The translations under genes and the position numbers were made by a program. The notes below the pieces were generated by a model. It was not told the origin of the DNA. It was given only the letters and a program-made list of their open reading frames with translations, and did not search any database. 64,000 nucleotides of DNA, taken from assembly GCA_032622095.1 (NCBI GenBank), contig CP136063.1:207253934-207317933 (forward strand). The letters are read 5' to 3'. How positions within the stretch are numbered: the stretch's first letter is position 1; the number at the start of each line of letters is the position of its first letter. This stretch comes from Siphonodentalium dalli (taxonomy: Eukaryota; Mollusca; Scaphopoda; Gadilida; Siphonodentaliidae). Below, one piece after another: positions 1 through 13,500 of the stretch.

Positions 1-1450
1 GAAGCCATTATACGTAGTCCGTATTTTGGCTTTGTCGTATTAGACAATTAAACCACGAGAGAAACTTATTTCATGCTTCTTATTTTAATCTCCAAAAACC
101 GGAAGACTCAAGTAAAAATAATAATGAACTGGAACGAAAGTTCGAATCCGGAACCGGAATTGTCATCGGGTTTTTTTATACCACATATCTCCCCTCTAAA
201 AGTTACAAATTCAGTTTGTCGGGTACTTTAATGCATGCATGCATTGGTCGTGAACACATTGATCAGTACCACCACCATTATGCGGGACATAACTGGGTGT
301 TACATCTGAATCAACAGTTAACGGTTCGTCCGTATTAATGTCAGCTGTTGGTGGAACTTCGTGGCCAACTGAAATTTCAGTTGTAGTGCATCCTGAGCTC
401 ACAATTGGTAAGTGGTCATCTATATACCGCCGCCGATACATTGCCGATCAGAAGCGTCCTGGTACAGTTAAAACTGCTTATGAATTACAAAAAAATATAA
501 TTTGCATAAGTTATACTTCTATGTGCTAGGTTTTGCAGTTTTCGGCTTCAGATTTCTTTCAAAATGCTCACACCGAGACGAACCTTACTCGGTCGGTGCA
601 TTGGTCATGCTACCTCCCCGCCATAGCTGCCTTTAAGGGCCATTTCAAGCCAAGGGGCGAAATGCAAATGAAATTACACGATGTTGCGAGTTTGGCCAGG
701 TTCTAGGGGCGGATGCAGTTGGAAAATCCAAGGTGGGTTCCCAAAATGGAGACACTCTAGCCACGTCCATCGTGACTAATCAACTATATTGAACGATTTA
801 TAAGCTCTATTAACAGGATTGCATGCAGAACAGTACGTGGTACAACAACGGAAAATAGTACAGGTTATACATTAGTGCCCAGTATATCAAAAGATCACAT
901 TTGATCAAGAGCGCTTTTGGCTTCAATGCCAAATAACGGTGAAAATTAAAGAACGTTTTTCAAAAATATGCTTTTTACGCTCGTTCTGATCGCATTATTT
1001 TGAATGTTCTTGTGTTGTATATATGTTGCTTATTTAATAACGATCGTCGTCGATTGACGTCAATTTTATTCCCCTGATATAAATGGTTTCTGTAAATCAC
1101 GAACTAGAAAGAAAATCAAAGACATTAACAAATCAAATTGGACATAACTATAACTCACAATAGCCGAATCCACAAACTTCGGATGGCATGTCCCTCACTG
1201 GCGAGTCCGGATTCGAAATAATAATTGAAACATGTTGGTTCGACGATAATAACTGTCCGTTCTGAACGGCGGCGTATATATAAGCAGGTAATCAAGTCAA
1301 AACTACAGGCCAGATCAATTGGATGTCGGCTCCAATTATAGTTCGATGGGTGGGTTAAGTTAACATAACATAACAAATTTGTTCTCGGCTATAAGTCACC
1401 ACGGAATGTGGCCGGTTATAGATTTAAAGTGTGTTAACAGACGTCTGTGA
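1..1450. other. No gene recognised
   Basis: AT-rich sequence with only short open frames on both strands, none resembling a known protein. I see no clear tandem repeat, long inverted repeat or RNA gene here. Confidence 0.5.
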
Positions 1451-1703
1451 TCACTCATCAAATTGGTATCTGATATCAGAAAGCTGTGCATCTAATAACT
1501 CTTTAAAACGTTTTGATGTCATCAACTTGAATTACAAACTCTGGCGGCAAGTCATTCCACTGGTTGATAACACGTTCTGTGAGTAAATATAACATAACGT
1601 CTGTGTTACATAATATTAGTCTGGATCCTATATGTGTGCTCTCTCGTCCCCGTATCAGTCTTTCGATAATATCCTTAAGATAAGGTTTTGGCAAAATAAA
1701 CAT
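1451..1703 (-). pseudogene. LINE reverse transcriptase C-terminal remnant
   Basis: The minus-strand frame contains RVINQWNDLPPEFV followed by DDIKTF. This is the 'WN.LP..V.....I..FK..LD' tail found at the end of many non-LTR retrotransposon polyproteins. One extra T in a TTTT run (about 1504-1507) breaks the frame. In the shifted frame it continues as FKELLDAQLSDIRYQFDE to a TGA at 1451-1453, the expected end of such proteins. Nothing recognisable as the upstream polymerase domain remains, so this is a short 3' fragment. The family match rests on this tail motif alone. Confidence 0.6.
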
Positions 1704-2385
1704 CTCGGCTGCGCCTCATCGATTATTTTGCAGATTACCGTCTCCTGCGGATATTATTGGACGGACTTTGCGTGCTGCCAATTAGGCTATAACATTTATG
1801 AAAATAACTACTTCGAGAAATATAATTATCTACTCCCACTCCCAGCTGAGTGTTCGACGTCACGTTCATGAAATAGATGTAACTGTTCACGTTCGTCACA
1901 TTCAGAGAATGAAGATAAATGCACAATGTATCTAATGTATATATGCAATCAACGTCTTTATGTTGGGTTTATGAGCATATATAATATTGTAAGTGGCCGA
2001 AAAATATACTGTACAATTTCTCGAAGCGAAATTATGCCAAGTAACCACTTACAATTTCATACGCCCATAAATGCAACACGAAAACGTCTGGTTGCTTATA
2101 ATTACGCCCGGAACATTAACTTCAACATATTATAGAGAATTATATCAAATCTGTTTGTATCTTTGTTTAAATTCACAATTTCCTTTAGTCGAGTATCCAG
2201 TTCGAACGACTGCATGGACGAAACTGTATTGGCCTATTTTCCGTACGAAGAAAAGGCGCGATAAAATGTACTCGTTCGTAGATCATATGTACTCGTTCGT
2301 AGCGCTCAGCCCCCTCTACGCCGAACGGTCCGGCGGAAGCTTTATCTCCTGGGGTTGCACGGAACGGTGTCAGTAACGAGACTAG
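1704..2385. other. No gene recognised
   Basis: No convincing coding frame. A 15-base motif, TGTACTCGTTCGTAG, occurs twice about 22 bases apart near 2268-2303, a minimal direct repeat. Nothing else stands out. Confidence 0.4.
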
Positions 2386-2718
2386 GCCGCCGCCCATGCA
2401 GGTCTACGTGCCCATCGACTTGCTCGAAAACAACATGCAACTGACGCGGAAGAACAACCAATAATTGTGTCATTAGAATTGGAAAATACAAATGAGATAC
2501 TAAATAAATTTGACGTAAATCCGCCTGATACATTCACAATCTGTAATATATGTCGCGAATTTGAAATTACGCATTTTACGCCTCGGTCACTTACATCTTT
2601 GCGGAGAATACAAGCAGCAAGTACTACGGCGTTGTCAGGACTTGTACAATCAGAACTGAGGAAAGTTAGAGAGAAATACAGAGGTGTAATTATTTGCCGG
2701 CATACCGAAGTGACATAA
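2386..2718 (+). CDS. Unrecognised 110-residue open frame
   Basis: An uninterrupted frame follows the TAG at 2383-2385 and runs to the TGA at 2716-2718, with no ATG near its start; it could be an exon or an eroded element. The central part has a CNIC pair in TICNICREFEITHF, then a basic, helix-like stretch (SLRRIQAASTTALSGL, SELRKVREKY) and the ending CRHTEVT. Its composition looks more protein-like than that of neighbouring frames. I do not recognise a family, and no splice signals or partner exons were established. It could be a chance frame. Confidence 0.25.
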   Translation, partial: AAAHAGLRAHRLARKQHATDAEEQPIIVSLELENTNEILNKFDVNPPDTFTICNICREFEITHFTPRSLTSLRRIQAASTTALSGLVQSELRKVREKYRGVIICRHTEVT

Positions 2719-2867
2719 CTTCATTACCAGTTTTCAACATTCTACACAACACCATTGGTATAGTTAGGAAGTATGATAGCAAACGTTCATTATACTCACA
2801 GGGCGTAGAAAAGGGGAGATATTATCTGCCCTTTCAATATTTATACCGATGCATAATTATGTAATCC

Positions 2868-2912
<45 letters not shown>
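2868..2912. repeat. (TA)n microsatellite
   Basis: About 22 uninterrupted TA dinucleotides. Confidence 0.95.
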
Positions 2913-2915
<3 letters not shown>

Positions 2916-3364
2916 TTCACCGGAACACAATAGAAGCAAAAGAAAGGGACACAATATATACTATACATTGTATATATGTGGCGGGCACGCTTTGTGCTTC
3001 CACTTGAACAAATTGCCAAAAGACAAAATAATTCATAGTTATTTTAATTTGGCATGTTAGTTCTAATTTACACAAGGAAGTGAAAGTTATTCATTAGGAA
3101 ACTTGCCACTCAATACCAACACGGTCAATAAAGTCCCTCACACTTAGCGGTTTGTGTTACCACCTCTATCAATAGTTACATGTAGTTAATCTGATTGTAG
3201 TATTTTTTCATTTTCATAATATGACTAGATTGTCCCCGTATCATCCAGTTACAACAACAACAATTTATGTTCCGAAATTAATTTGCAATCGCTACTGATG
3301 CACTGGTCGTATAGGGAGCCTTAACCTCAGTCAGCAGCATTTGTGCTGGGCCGCCAAATATTTC

Positions 3365-3480
3365 AGGTGGTCAAAAATAACATTTCAAAAATAGAAATCT
3401 GATAACTCTGAACTTCTGAAACTGTGGGTTCCTCGAATAAATTCAAATATTTGTTACCCCCGTAGCTGAAGAAATAGTAA
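3365..3480 (-). repeat. Solo arm of the 48081-48552 element
   Basis: Read on the minus strand, this matches both arms of the TTAA-flanked element at 48081-48552. The shared order is a TTACTATTTC-like start, a G-rich tract, AAATATTTGA and a GAGGAACCCA stretch. Conceptual translation of all three gives a YYF..GG.KYL pattern, probably incidental. I see neither the element's TIR nor a second arm here, so this is a decayed or partial copy. Confidence 0.5.
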
Positions 3481-3902
3481 ATTAATCGCATCATATATCT
3501 TTATTATGAGCGGGCCATGAGGTGCGATCCCATCCCATTCCTTATATAATGCAGCCCTTCCCTAGGCATATTGACGGTGATTGGTATATTGTTTTCTCGG
3601 AAGTCTCAGTCTGTGACAATGTCTTCTAAGTCTTTGGAATACATGTTGTATAGGAACCAATGTTCCACAGACACCTTATTTCTGTCCAATATCAGTTGAC
3701 AACTTCTGAGAATAATTAGCTCAAAATAATTTAATTCCAAATCCAACTAAACACAGGCTAAACAAATTAAATTTAAACTACTATGGTAGATTTAGGACTT
3801 CTCGATTTGTAGATCTTCCCCAAGGACGAATATCATATGGCAAGTAAATCTTAGATTCTTTAATTCATCGTTCAAAGACGTACCTCTGACATGGTCATGG
3901 CT
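3481..3902. other. No gene recognised
   Basis: AT-rich with no long open frame and no repeat that I could match elsewhere in the window. Confidence 0.4.
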
Positions 3903-4260
3903 CCAATTCAATTCAATTTTATTTAGTAATATATAACAAACACGATAACGTATAATACAAAACTCAAACAAAATATAGTATATATTACTGAGCGATGGCA
4001 TGACCTACTCGTCGTCTTCCTGCACGCTCCCAAACTTAGAGTATATTCCGACTCTGAGCGTACATTTGTGATACTAGATACTTGTATCTGTAATAGTGTA
4101 GACAACGATACATTTGTGCTTGAGTGTTTTCCATAGCCAAAGTGGCAATAAAGTAAAGAATCGTCCAGTTGTGGTATCTGCTATAATATAAGACTGATGA
4201 TATAGTTGTAATCTTCAGATAATAGGGCTTAAAGTTGTTTGATTCATTTAACAATTCTTA
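3903..4260 (-). repeat. Possible LINE 3' end
   Basis: On the minus strand the sequence ends with AATAAAATTGAATTGAATTG, an A-rich stop followed by a short AATTG repeat. This is the style of 3' tail seen on clearer LINE copies in the window (33155-33175, 34320-34350, 38625-38650). No coding motif remains upstream, so the assignment rests on the tail alone. Confidence 0.3.
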
Positions 4261-4479
4261 CACTAGTAGTTTTCATCCATGAATGGGTAACGGCCGAAAC
4301 AATGTAGGTTTTACAAACAACACTATCAAGAGGTAGCTGCTTATTTTATCATCTAATACGTCTCTTTTAAATTTGGTACGTTGTAAAACTGACTGAAAAG
4401 ATGTATCAAGTTTTTTCCAGAGGTTCGGGAAGTTATGGTATGGGAGGTTTTCGGAGAAGCATGTCCTAGCTTTGGATCA

Positions 4480-6291
4480 CCTAATTTGCCACTCTTCTTG
4501 TTATCATTGTTGTATTGTATATATGCGATAAGTGTTTTGAAAAGAGAGTTAGTTGCAGAACCAATCGTTCATGAAATGATAAGTGCGCAATTTATAAAGA
4601 TCGTGAGCTTTCAGTATTTTACTTTTTTAAAGAGTGGATCGGTATGGCTGTTATATCTTTTATTATGTATCACGCGAATTGCCCTTTTCTGCAATACTGT
4701 TAATTTAGTGAACGTATTCGAATTTCCCCAAATTACTGTGCAATATGTTAAGTGACTATTAGCTAGACTGTAATTCAACTGTCTTGCATTCCTTTCTTGT
4801 AGAATATGTTTAACTCTGTTAATTGCATATATAACTCTAAACATTATTCTTGCAATGAAAGCCGTGTGATTATTGAAGGTTAAGTTTTCGTCTAGATAAA
4901 TACCAAGGAATTTGAAGGATTTGTCTTTTCAGTTGCTTCCTATTCTTTCAATTATTTGACCATTTGTCTGTAGAGTATGTTTCGTGCACGTATAGTTTCC
5001 ACCTGGGGGTGGGAATAAAATATATTTGGTTTCCTTGGCATTTATAATGATAGCTTGTTTGCCTTGCAACTGTTTTTGAGTAATTCAAATTGAGTATTTG
5101 TTCACTTAAAAAGTATATCTAGATTATGATGAGACGCATATACAGTGGTATCATCTGCAAATTATAAAAGGGATAGTGATGTATTCCGATGCATGTCATT
5201 CACGTAGATAAGAAAATGTAACGGGCCTAGGATATATCCCTGTGGGACACCAGTTGTTATCGGAATTCACTTGAGACACAACCGTCCAAATCTACATATT
5301 TCGCTATGACCGTTAAGTAACTCTCGAACCAATGTTTTATATAGCCTCGGACTCCATAGAATTCAACTTTAGTTATTAGTATATCGTATAGTGTATCGAA
5401 TGCTTTTGAGAAGTCAATAAAAGTTGTTAATGTACACTATTTTGATTTCTTGTCATTATTAATCACAATGTCGTTAATAAGTCGGATTATTGGGTGGACT
5501 GACCTTTCCGGAAGCCATATGGTTCGTTATACAATTTATCATGGGAAAATTCCACTAACCTATTACATACCTTCTCTAGGATTTTTTTGAAAATGTGGGG
5601 AGGGTACAAATTGGACGATCATTTTCAATCATATTACTTTTATTGGATTTATATAGAGGAATAACTCTAGCTATTTCCATCTCTTTTGGAACAATGCCTG
5701 CTTCTAAAGAATTATCTATTATATGACACAGAGATATTGAAATTGCATCAATAATATGTTTCAGTAGGGGTGCTGAGATCCCCATGTTATCTTTGCTTTG
5801 TTTATTCTTCATTTTGTTAACAATATAAACCACTTCTTCTATTGTGGTGGGCCGCATGAACATACTTCTAATTGAATGTTGGCCAAGGTAGCTTGGGAAA
5901 TCCAAATTAGAGTTAGTGGATATTTTTTCAGCTTCGCGTGCGCCGATTGTTGAGAAGAATTTGTTAAATTTTTCAGACACTTGCCGTTTGTTGTGGATAT
6001 TTGTCCCTACAATCACAAAAGTGTGAGGGTGTTGTGGTTTCTTGTTGCTCGTTTGAATCACTTCGCGTAACATGTACCAAGCATTTTCATGTCAGATATA
6101 CAGGAGTTCAGAATATTCTCGTGGTATGTCCGTTTGCTATATCTTTTTATTCGATTAAAGTATCTGCAGTATTTCTTATATAGTTCAATATTACCATCAG
6201 TAGGGTTCTTCAGATACGTTCTATATAATTTATATCTGTGCGCCATTAGCATATGGTGGTTATCTTCGGAGAGCATCTGTACAGGTCTCAT
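4480..6291 (-). pseudogene. LINE reverse transcriptase, multiply frameshifted
   Basis: The pieces lie in order on the minus strand. 6291-6058 is a basic, tyrosine-rich pre-polymerase region. 6073-5576 covers the polymerase N-terminus (KFNKFFSTIG, PTTIEEVVYIVNKMKNK, MEIARVIPLYKSNKSN). Near 5490-5540 is PYGFRKGQSTHPI. Near 5200-5270 is a TTGVPQGYILGPL-like stretch in broken frames. The catalytic FADDT is encoded at 5161-5150. 4844-4611 is the thumb-like tail (SHLTYCTVIWGN, LQKRAIRVIHNK, DPLFKKVKY). Many stops and shifts separate them, and the endonuclease is missing. Motifs fit the CR1/jockey-like group (family C here). The copy is dead but nearly complete across the polymerase domain. Confidence 0.85.
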
Positions 6292-6671
6292 GGAGCGGTA
6301 TCATGTGGGTTCTTAGACAATGATAGGGACTCTATTCAGATAGAACATATTCAGCCTTATATATTAAACTGCTGATATAGTTATGAAAAGTAGTGACGTT
6401 TGTTATAGTGACTAGTTGTCAAAAAGTTTCATTTTAGTAATACCGTGACCAATGCAGCTATATAGTGCGTTGATCGCTGATTATTATAACTGCACCTTGG
6501 AACACACCGAGATTAATATATTTCGCACCACTCTGTCAGTACATGTGTCCTAGCTAACACTGGAATAAATCCATGTAAGTTAGTGCATCGTCGGTTATAA
6601 TCTAATGCAATAACATACTAGTGATTGGGACATGGATGAGGCGCACATCATTCTGTTACATTAAAACCACA

Positions 6672-7489
6672 TTTTACTTTAAGCATATTTTAATGTAACT
6701 GAAAAATATATTTACAAATACAAATGGATTGAGGCGCAAGTTTTTACAACTTACATGGAGCCTCGCTCATGATACATTTAAATCAAATAAATTAAAATTA
6801 AAAGATAACAGAAATGTTTAGCAATGGGTGTGGAATACAGCGTATGGGTTGTTGGGGCTGTTGTGCCATCCGTAATCCAAACTCAATAATTCAGAAGAGC
6901 TGAGAATTATATAAATGTTATATCTGTAACGAGACATTTTTATTTTTGTTTTTCAAACAAATTATTTGATTAGGGTTGTTCAAAACGCTTTGTTTTAGCT
7001 ATGTACGATTGGATTAATTTAAAAAGAATGGTATTTTGATTGTTGGTATGTTTCATTTCGAATGAATGAAAGCCGTATATACTTAAATTTAAAGACCGAG
7101 GTGTTTATGCGATTCTTCTTTTATTATGTTTTCGTTCTGGAAAATTAGGTTTAAACGGTCGTCGTTCGAGGGAAAAGAGAGTTATATTGCTTTTGTTTTT
7201 CAGGGGTAATAAATGTGACAGCCATCGTTCAGCCCATAATCTTACTCTTTCAAGGTCTTCGTTGACATCCAGTTAAAGCATTTTAGACCAAAATGCGAAA
7301 TTGTAAGGCATGTGTCATCTGCGGACATCTTGATTGTTGATGTGAGATAATCAGGTAAATAATTTATGTATATTAGGAATAGGAAAGGGCCAAGGAATAA
7401 CCCATGAGGGACTCCCACTGGAACAGTTTGGAAATCAGAATAAGTATGATTAAGTAGTACTCGTTGCTTCCTATTGGTGAGATAGTCCT
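6672..7489 (-). pseudogene. LINE polymerase fragment with SADD active site
   Basis: From 7489 downward the minus strand reads DYLTNRKQRVLLNHTYSDF, then VPVGVPHGLFLGPFLFLIY and SADDT, a reverse-transcriptase motif series with the usual F/Y of F/Y-ADD changed to S. After a frame change it continues with LERVRLWAERWLS, the helix after the active site. Low-similarity 3' sequence extends to about 6672 and has a second copy at 22075-22432, which shows this 3' part is a dispersed repeat. The copy is 5' truncated and frameshifted. Confidence 0.75.
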
Positions 7490-10309
7490 AAACAACCAAA
7501 CAGTGTTGTTCACTCGTGTACATGTACTCTATTCTAACCATATGACAAGGGGAATAGTTCTTCATTATAGCGCACAAAAACGATTCGCTCAGCTCCAGTC
7601 ACAACATATCAAACTTAAACTGTTTAATGAAGTTACTGTAGTGCATTTATTTTATTATGTTGTGATATCAAAATAATTGTGAAATATAGTAATGTTGCCT
7701 TGACTTCTAAATATTATTGCAGTGCAATATCCTCATTCTCTAATATTCCTACCTCATTCATGCACACTCATATATTCATCTAACAGCTGTGAAAATAAAA
7801 CTGAGTTGTATCCTATTTCTGTTTCTGACCATTCCTTCAGTGCTTTTTTTTTTTATTCTGACATGCTCATGACAGTTTTGTTTAAGAAACTCACCCGGGT
7901 GATATGATATGGTAATAATCCAGTGTCTGATGTATTATTTACATTGCATATGAGAAATTATACATATAATTTTATCCAATCACACGATGAATGCGTTTAG
8001 CCGGAAGATCAGCCCCTAAACCGATGATCAGCTCAGTGTCGTGTCTTTGCTGGATATGAATGTCGGTTATCACAGTAACGCGTTTGTACCAACGGGTGGT
8101 AACATTTACCGATTTCTTGTTCCATTCCAGTGCTTTCTAAACGCTTTGTGTTCAGCTGAACAATTAGCATCATTAGTATTTAATGGACCGCGATCGTTAT
8201 AGCACAACGCTATTCGGCCGGAAACGACTCAACAACAATAGCACAACGCTGTATTGTTTCCCATATGAATGTCTGAAATCATTAAATTTCCTATAGAAAA
8301 TAATGGAAAATAACTATGTCGTATGCATAAGAGAAGTGATCATTGTAAATATATGCACTGATGTGTTAATGTTTTTCTCACCAAACTTTAATTCGCCATT
8401 TCATTAATCTTGTCATCATTCTCTGTTTGTCTTTCTCTTACTCAATCTTGTCTTCGACTTCTCACTTACCACTATGTGTAAACTGTTCTGTTCTGGGAGA
8501 TGGCTCTATATAAGCATATAATGCTTGTTGTCAAATCTGCTCCCATTCAAGTCTCTATATACGTACAGGTGACATGTTTCGTAATTACATTTTTGAGAAG
8601 AAATAAATATTGTTTAAACCAATGGCTGAAATATTGAATATCCTCTTGGACAATTGATATCTTCCCGCCACATCCTCTGGATGTCGGTAAACTTTTTATA
8701 TTGAACGCATTGGACTCCTTTGAATCAGACTAAACACAATATGGCTAATGGAGACCTGTTTTTTTTTTATCAAAATTCGGAAACGTTTAACTGTAAAGCA
8801 TGCATACATACATACGTACATACATACATACATAAATATATAGTCATGCAAAGGCAAATATCCAAGATGATTGTAGGTGACAATGTTTCTCACCAACACT
8901 CGTTCAAATTAGATAACTCTCAGCTATATATGTTATCTCAATCACGAGTGTATAGTAACATCTTATACTGATTTGCCCATTATTTCAGGTTGGCTTCAAA
9001 TGGTGAAATTCAAATTGTTTATCATATATATTTATTTTTCAATCACCTCAGGTAGGTTGTCGAATGTTGGTGTTCAGAAGAATCCACTCTGCCATTATTA
9101 AGTCCGATTTGTATAAATTAAATCTTGAATTCAGCATAAGAGTCGAACTATAAACTTGCATCCGAACACTTATCGCCCATGGACACTCCACCATGCACTC
9201 GCGCAGTTCTCACTATAAGTTATCCCATTAGAGTTCTCACTTAAATTGCTTTTGAAAAGTGTCGTATGCCATACATGAATATAAATAAACGACGAACTTG
9301 ATGAATATATATATCATACGTTGGTCGCAGTGTTATTGGTATATTAATTATTATAACCAATGCCATGAACTGATATTGTCTTACAGAGAGTGGATGACAT
9401 ATCTTGTAGCTGGTTGTGACGACATTTATTACTCTATTGCCCTCGTCGGTGAAAACGCCTCCATCGTTGAAAAGTTAAAATTATTCATCGCGTTGAACCA
9501 AAAAGAGCAATATATTATCGTTCGCATAGGTCTTTTCCGTTGGATTGAAGCCCTTATGAACTGGTATCTTTGACTCAAATTTAGTATTTGATACCCCTAC
9601 CCACAATCTACACAAAGTGTCCAGGGACAAGATACTTCATTTTTAACTATTTCTATACCAAATGGATTGTCCCAGTCAGTTACAAAGTGTACATCTGATT
9701 GCTATATTATTGATGTACATGCAGGGATGTACAGGTAATGTAAATAGACGACAGATAAATAAATGAACAGAATTAGTCTTATTTATTAAGGAAGATGTTT
9801 TGATAATAAGTTCAACTAAGTCCGTTTGTTGAACTTGTTATCTGAACGTTTCCTATGGGATAACTACTCATCGACGATGCTTTAGTTTATAAAGGGTTAA
9901 CATTGTCGAAATCGAAACTTCGGTTCGTTATAGAAACAAACCGTTTCGATTTTTATCTCTGGTTTGTAGAATACTAACCTACGAAAATATTTAATCGTTG
10001 ACACATTTCCTGTGTAAATAGATTCGCGCAACGAACTGAGCTCGCCCACAGAAACTATCGACACACTCCGCCAACTCATCTCCAGTATCTCAATCGCTCT
10101 TTATTGATCATTTGATCTCCTCTTGGACATTGTGCGGAACAATCTATTAATCCTTCGATACACTTGTACATAGCTACTGTTACAACATGTTTTATGTCTA
10201 AGTGTATTTGTTATTTAGTGATAGCATATAGACAGGAGATTATTATAATTGGCAGCTAGCACTTGCCAATGGGGGTTAAAAGGGTCATAATTATATTCCA
10301 ATATTCAAA
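7490..10309. other. No gene recognised
   Basis: About 2.8 kb of AT-rich DNA. A frame at 9298-9573 (+) is open for 91 codons but resembles nothing I know and has a near-random composition. A short (CATA)n run lies at 8803-8834. Confidence 0.4.
8803..8834. repeat. (CATA)n microsatellite
   Basis: Seven or eight CATA units, one altered to CGTA. Confidence 0.9.
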
Positions 10310-10376
10310 TTTATTCCCTTATGTAAGCGAGGCTCTCTATGTGAGACTCGCATATATACGAGAATGTATTGGCAGA
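10310..10376. repeat. Degenerate half of the double-hairpin element
   Basis: The sequence GCGAGGCTCTCTATG, then GACTCGCATATATACGAGA and ATGTATTGGCA, matches the second hairpin of the TTAA element at 16259-16325 with several substitutions. The left hairpin arm and the TIRs are not recognisable, though CCAATGGGGGTTAAAAGGG lies about 50 bases upstream. It looks like an older relic of the same family. Confidence 0.5.
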
Positions 10377-13300
10377 CTGCTTTCCTAAACATCCAGGAAG
10401 CCCCAGTCATGGAAGGGTTAAATGTCATAAATTAATTTTAATTTATAATTCCAATGTTGTTTGCATCGTTCATAGAGCACATGAGTGTATTTTGCCTGTC
10501 TCAAATTCATTTATTTGTTGCATATATTACGTTGAGTATAAAAGGAGGTGGTCCCATAAATGACAGGATTTAGTGTACAGTACCTCTTTAAGCCAGGAAG
10601 TAGATAACAATGTGGATAAAGAAGAATTTAAAGAAATAATTTCGATTGACCATACACATGTACATATCTATTTTCAACATAACAAAAAAAAACACACTTC
10701 AAACCAAGAATTTCACACGAATATAACACCACGCAATTTTCAGCTTTGTTATTTGTATCCCAGACTTAACGAACAACTCTGTTGAAAAAGAATATGATTA
10801 AATATAAACAGCATATATTCATAAATACCGGTTCACTTACTATAAAAATTGCGGCGGTGGCATCCTATATAAATAAAAAAAATACAACAATGTCAATCTG
10901 AAGCTGTCTGCATTGACCAACCATTAACCTTATTTCAACATAAAATAAAAAACCCAAACATTCATTTCAAACGAAGACAAGCGTGCATGTCAGTCAGCGA
11001 TTGGTCGTATGATGTCTTCGAAGAATAGAAATATGCATTGTATAATTATCACCCTCAACATTGCTTTAACTGCACATGTCGTCAGCCAGGCCCACGTGAA
11101 TCAGGACGTGTTGCTCAGTCAGCAATTGGTCGTTTGTAATTGTCTTTTTGCAAGCAACTTAATTTTAAACTAATGAATTTAAACTCCGAATATTGAAGAC
11201 AGAGGAAAATTAGTTAGGCACTTTTTCTAATTTCGCGTAAATTACGAGTCTGAAAAAAACAACAGGTTTTACCAGCTGCTAGCATCAATTTTCACCATGT
11301 GCATAATAAATCATAATAAATCACTTTCGTCTTCTTGGGTTGATGATTGCCACTAAAATTTAATACGGAATTTTGCTTTAGCATTCGATTTAAGAATTTT
11401 ACACACAAGAGTCTCAAGCGGCAATCCACCATTTATGCATATATGCCTATAAGTACAATTGTATGGATCCTCTTGCGGACATTTATTTAAGCAAATGACA
11501 ATTGACAGTACTAAGAAATTTCCGATACCAGGAAGAGTTTTGGTGGGAAAACTGACAACGTGGCGTTATTTGTGTGAAATGAGGCTACTAAGAGGATATT
11601 CTGTTGGATTTTATACATGTACCTGACTTTAAATCTTATATAAATTTACTAATGTCTGTCAGATATAGATAATAACGGGGGACCATCTATATAACGGGCC
11701 ACAAAGTATTGTCAAGGATAACAGTTTACGAGGAAGATAATGGTGCATGTTAAACATTTCTAAGTAGCACCATTCGAGTCATAAATGTGGATCAGAGTAG
11801 GGAGTACCGATTTTATAAAACATTCATTTCGCCGATTTCCCTATAGACACGTATATATTTGCGTCGTCACCAAACATACGACGAATCGGCGATGAACTGG
11901 GACACGACATGGAAATGGTAGTTTTACGATACGACGCAGTCCATGACTCTATTCACAATGTTAAACTTGTGCATCCTGGATATCTGAATAATTTAACTTT
12001 GGCAAAGTGCACATTTTACCTTGCATCGACTTTCGTGATATAATATAAAGAGATCAATGTTTTTTGTGTAGTTTTTGTGACACAACTAGCCCATAACCAG
12101 AATCAATTAACTGTTTATAACACTTGGGTGAAGGGGCATTACTTAATTTTGTATTACTATTGGGACACTTTCAGCATAAATATATTTCAATATAGTTCAA
12201 TCAATAAATCGATATGTGGTTCTCCCTAGAAAACAGCATAGTACTGGTTTTATCTGTTGTATGTATTTGTAACCCGTATAAACAATTCTTTAAACAAAAA
12301 CACTTATCGGGTACGCGACTTGTTGGTTGCAAACCACGAGTCGATTTTTGACAGCGAACAATAGAATGCACCCCATAATTGTTTATGGGTGATGTACGTC
12401 CTTCGTTTGATTGTTATCAAATTTGGTATATGGATTACTCACAATAAAATATAGGTCAGGTTGGGTTCGGTCCGATGATTTTTTCAAGAGTTATGCGTCT
12501 TGAAAATGTGTAGTTATCGGAGTTATGACCATTATTCCCTTACACTTTCCCTATTATTTTGGTTTCTGAATGATAATATCATTGAGTTAGAATTTACTGA
12601 TTATTCTGACGCCAATCAAATAACACCAGGGGTGATATTCACCAGCTGGGTTTATATCTAGTCCAGGTAGTTTTAACAAGGCGAAGCTTAATGCAAAGCT
12701 GTCCGTGGCCGTCGATGCATGAGAAGACATCGCCGCGGCATAGAATTATCCAATCAAGAGATTTGACCACGCTCCTAGATGAACCAGTGTGGGGTTTACA
12801 TGCACACATTGAATTTTTTAGAAATTTTTTTTATGAACGCATTAAAGATACGGGCGGCGTTGGTGGTTAGTATGCTGTTAAAATATTCACCTCCGTCAAA
12901 AACCGCCATAAATATAAAGAATATTAAAATATAGACAGACAGTGTTCTTACACCAATCAGAAATATGGCATAAACAGTATGTTATTGTCAAATTTTTCCC
13001 TTTTGTTATGTAAACAAAAGCAAAAAATGTTATGTTACCTGGCTTTTGTTTAGATCCGGATATGGTAAACATAAAGAGCGTTATTTGTTACTGTCTTCCT
13101 GATATGGAAATAATAAAGAGCGTTCATATCATTTGTGTTTGATTAACCAATATAATTGCGATGTGTTATGTAAACAGAAGCACAACTTATGTAACACGAG
13201 TAGGCTCTTGTTTACGTACACCATCGTACGTCTCGACGACAATATACTATTTACGCGCTGATTATGGTTGGCATATGAACAAAACTATATATATTTTAAT

Positions 13301-13500
13301 ATTCCTTCTGTTGATGGCGATTTGAACAAATATGAATATGTCTGCAACGAACGCCGCCCGTGCCTTTAAACTAAGAAATCTAACCGTAGTTGCCAAAATC
13401 AAGTATTGGGTGACAACAAACCTTTTTCTTATTATTGAGAAAGAGGTAACTGACGTTATTAATCTGATGGGGAAACAAACACTGTTTAAACCAAATGAGC
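10377..13500. other. No gene recognised
   Basis: Over 3 kb without a supportable gene. From about 12950 to 13260 there are short recurring phrases (TATGTAAACA with AAGAGCGTT) that partly recur near 15020-15110, which suggests an eroded repeat, but I cannot set its ends. Confidence 0.4.

Noticed and set aside
4435-4755. 106-codon plus-strand frame
   Set aside because: It is the antisense shadow of the LINE C-terminus encoded on the minus strand.
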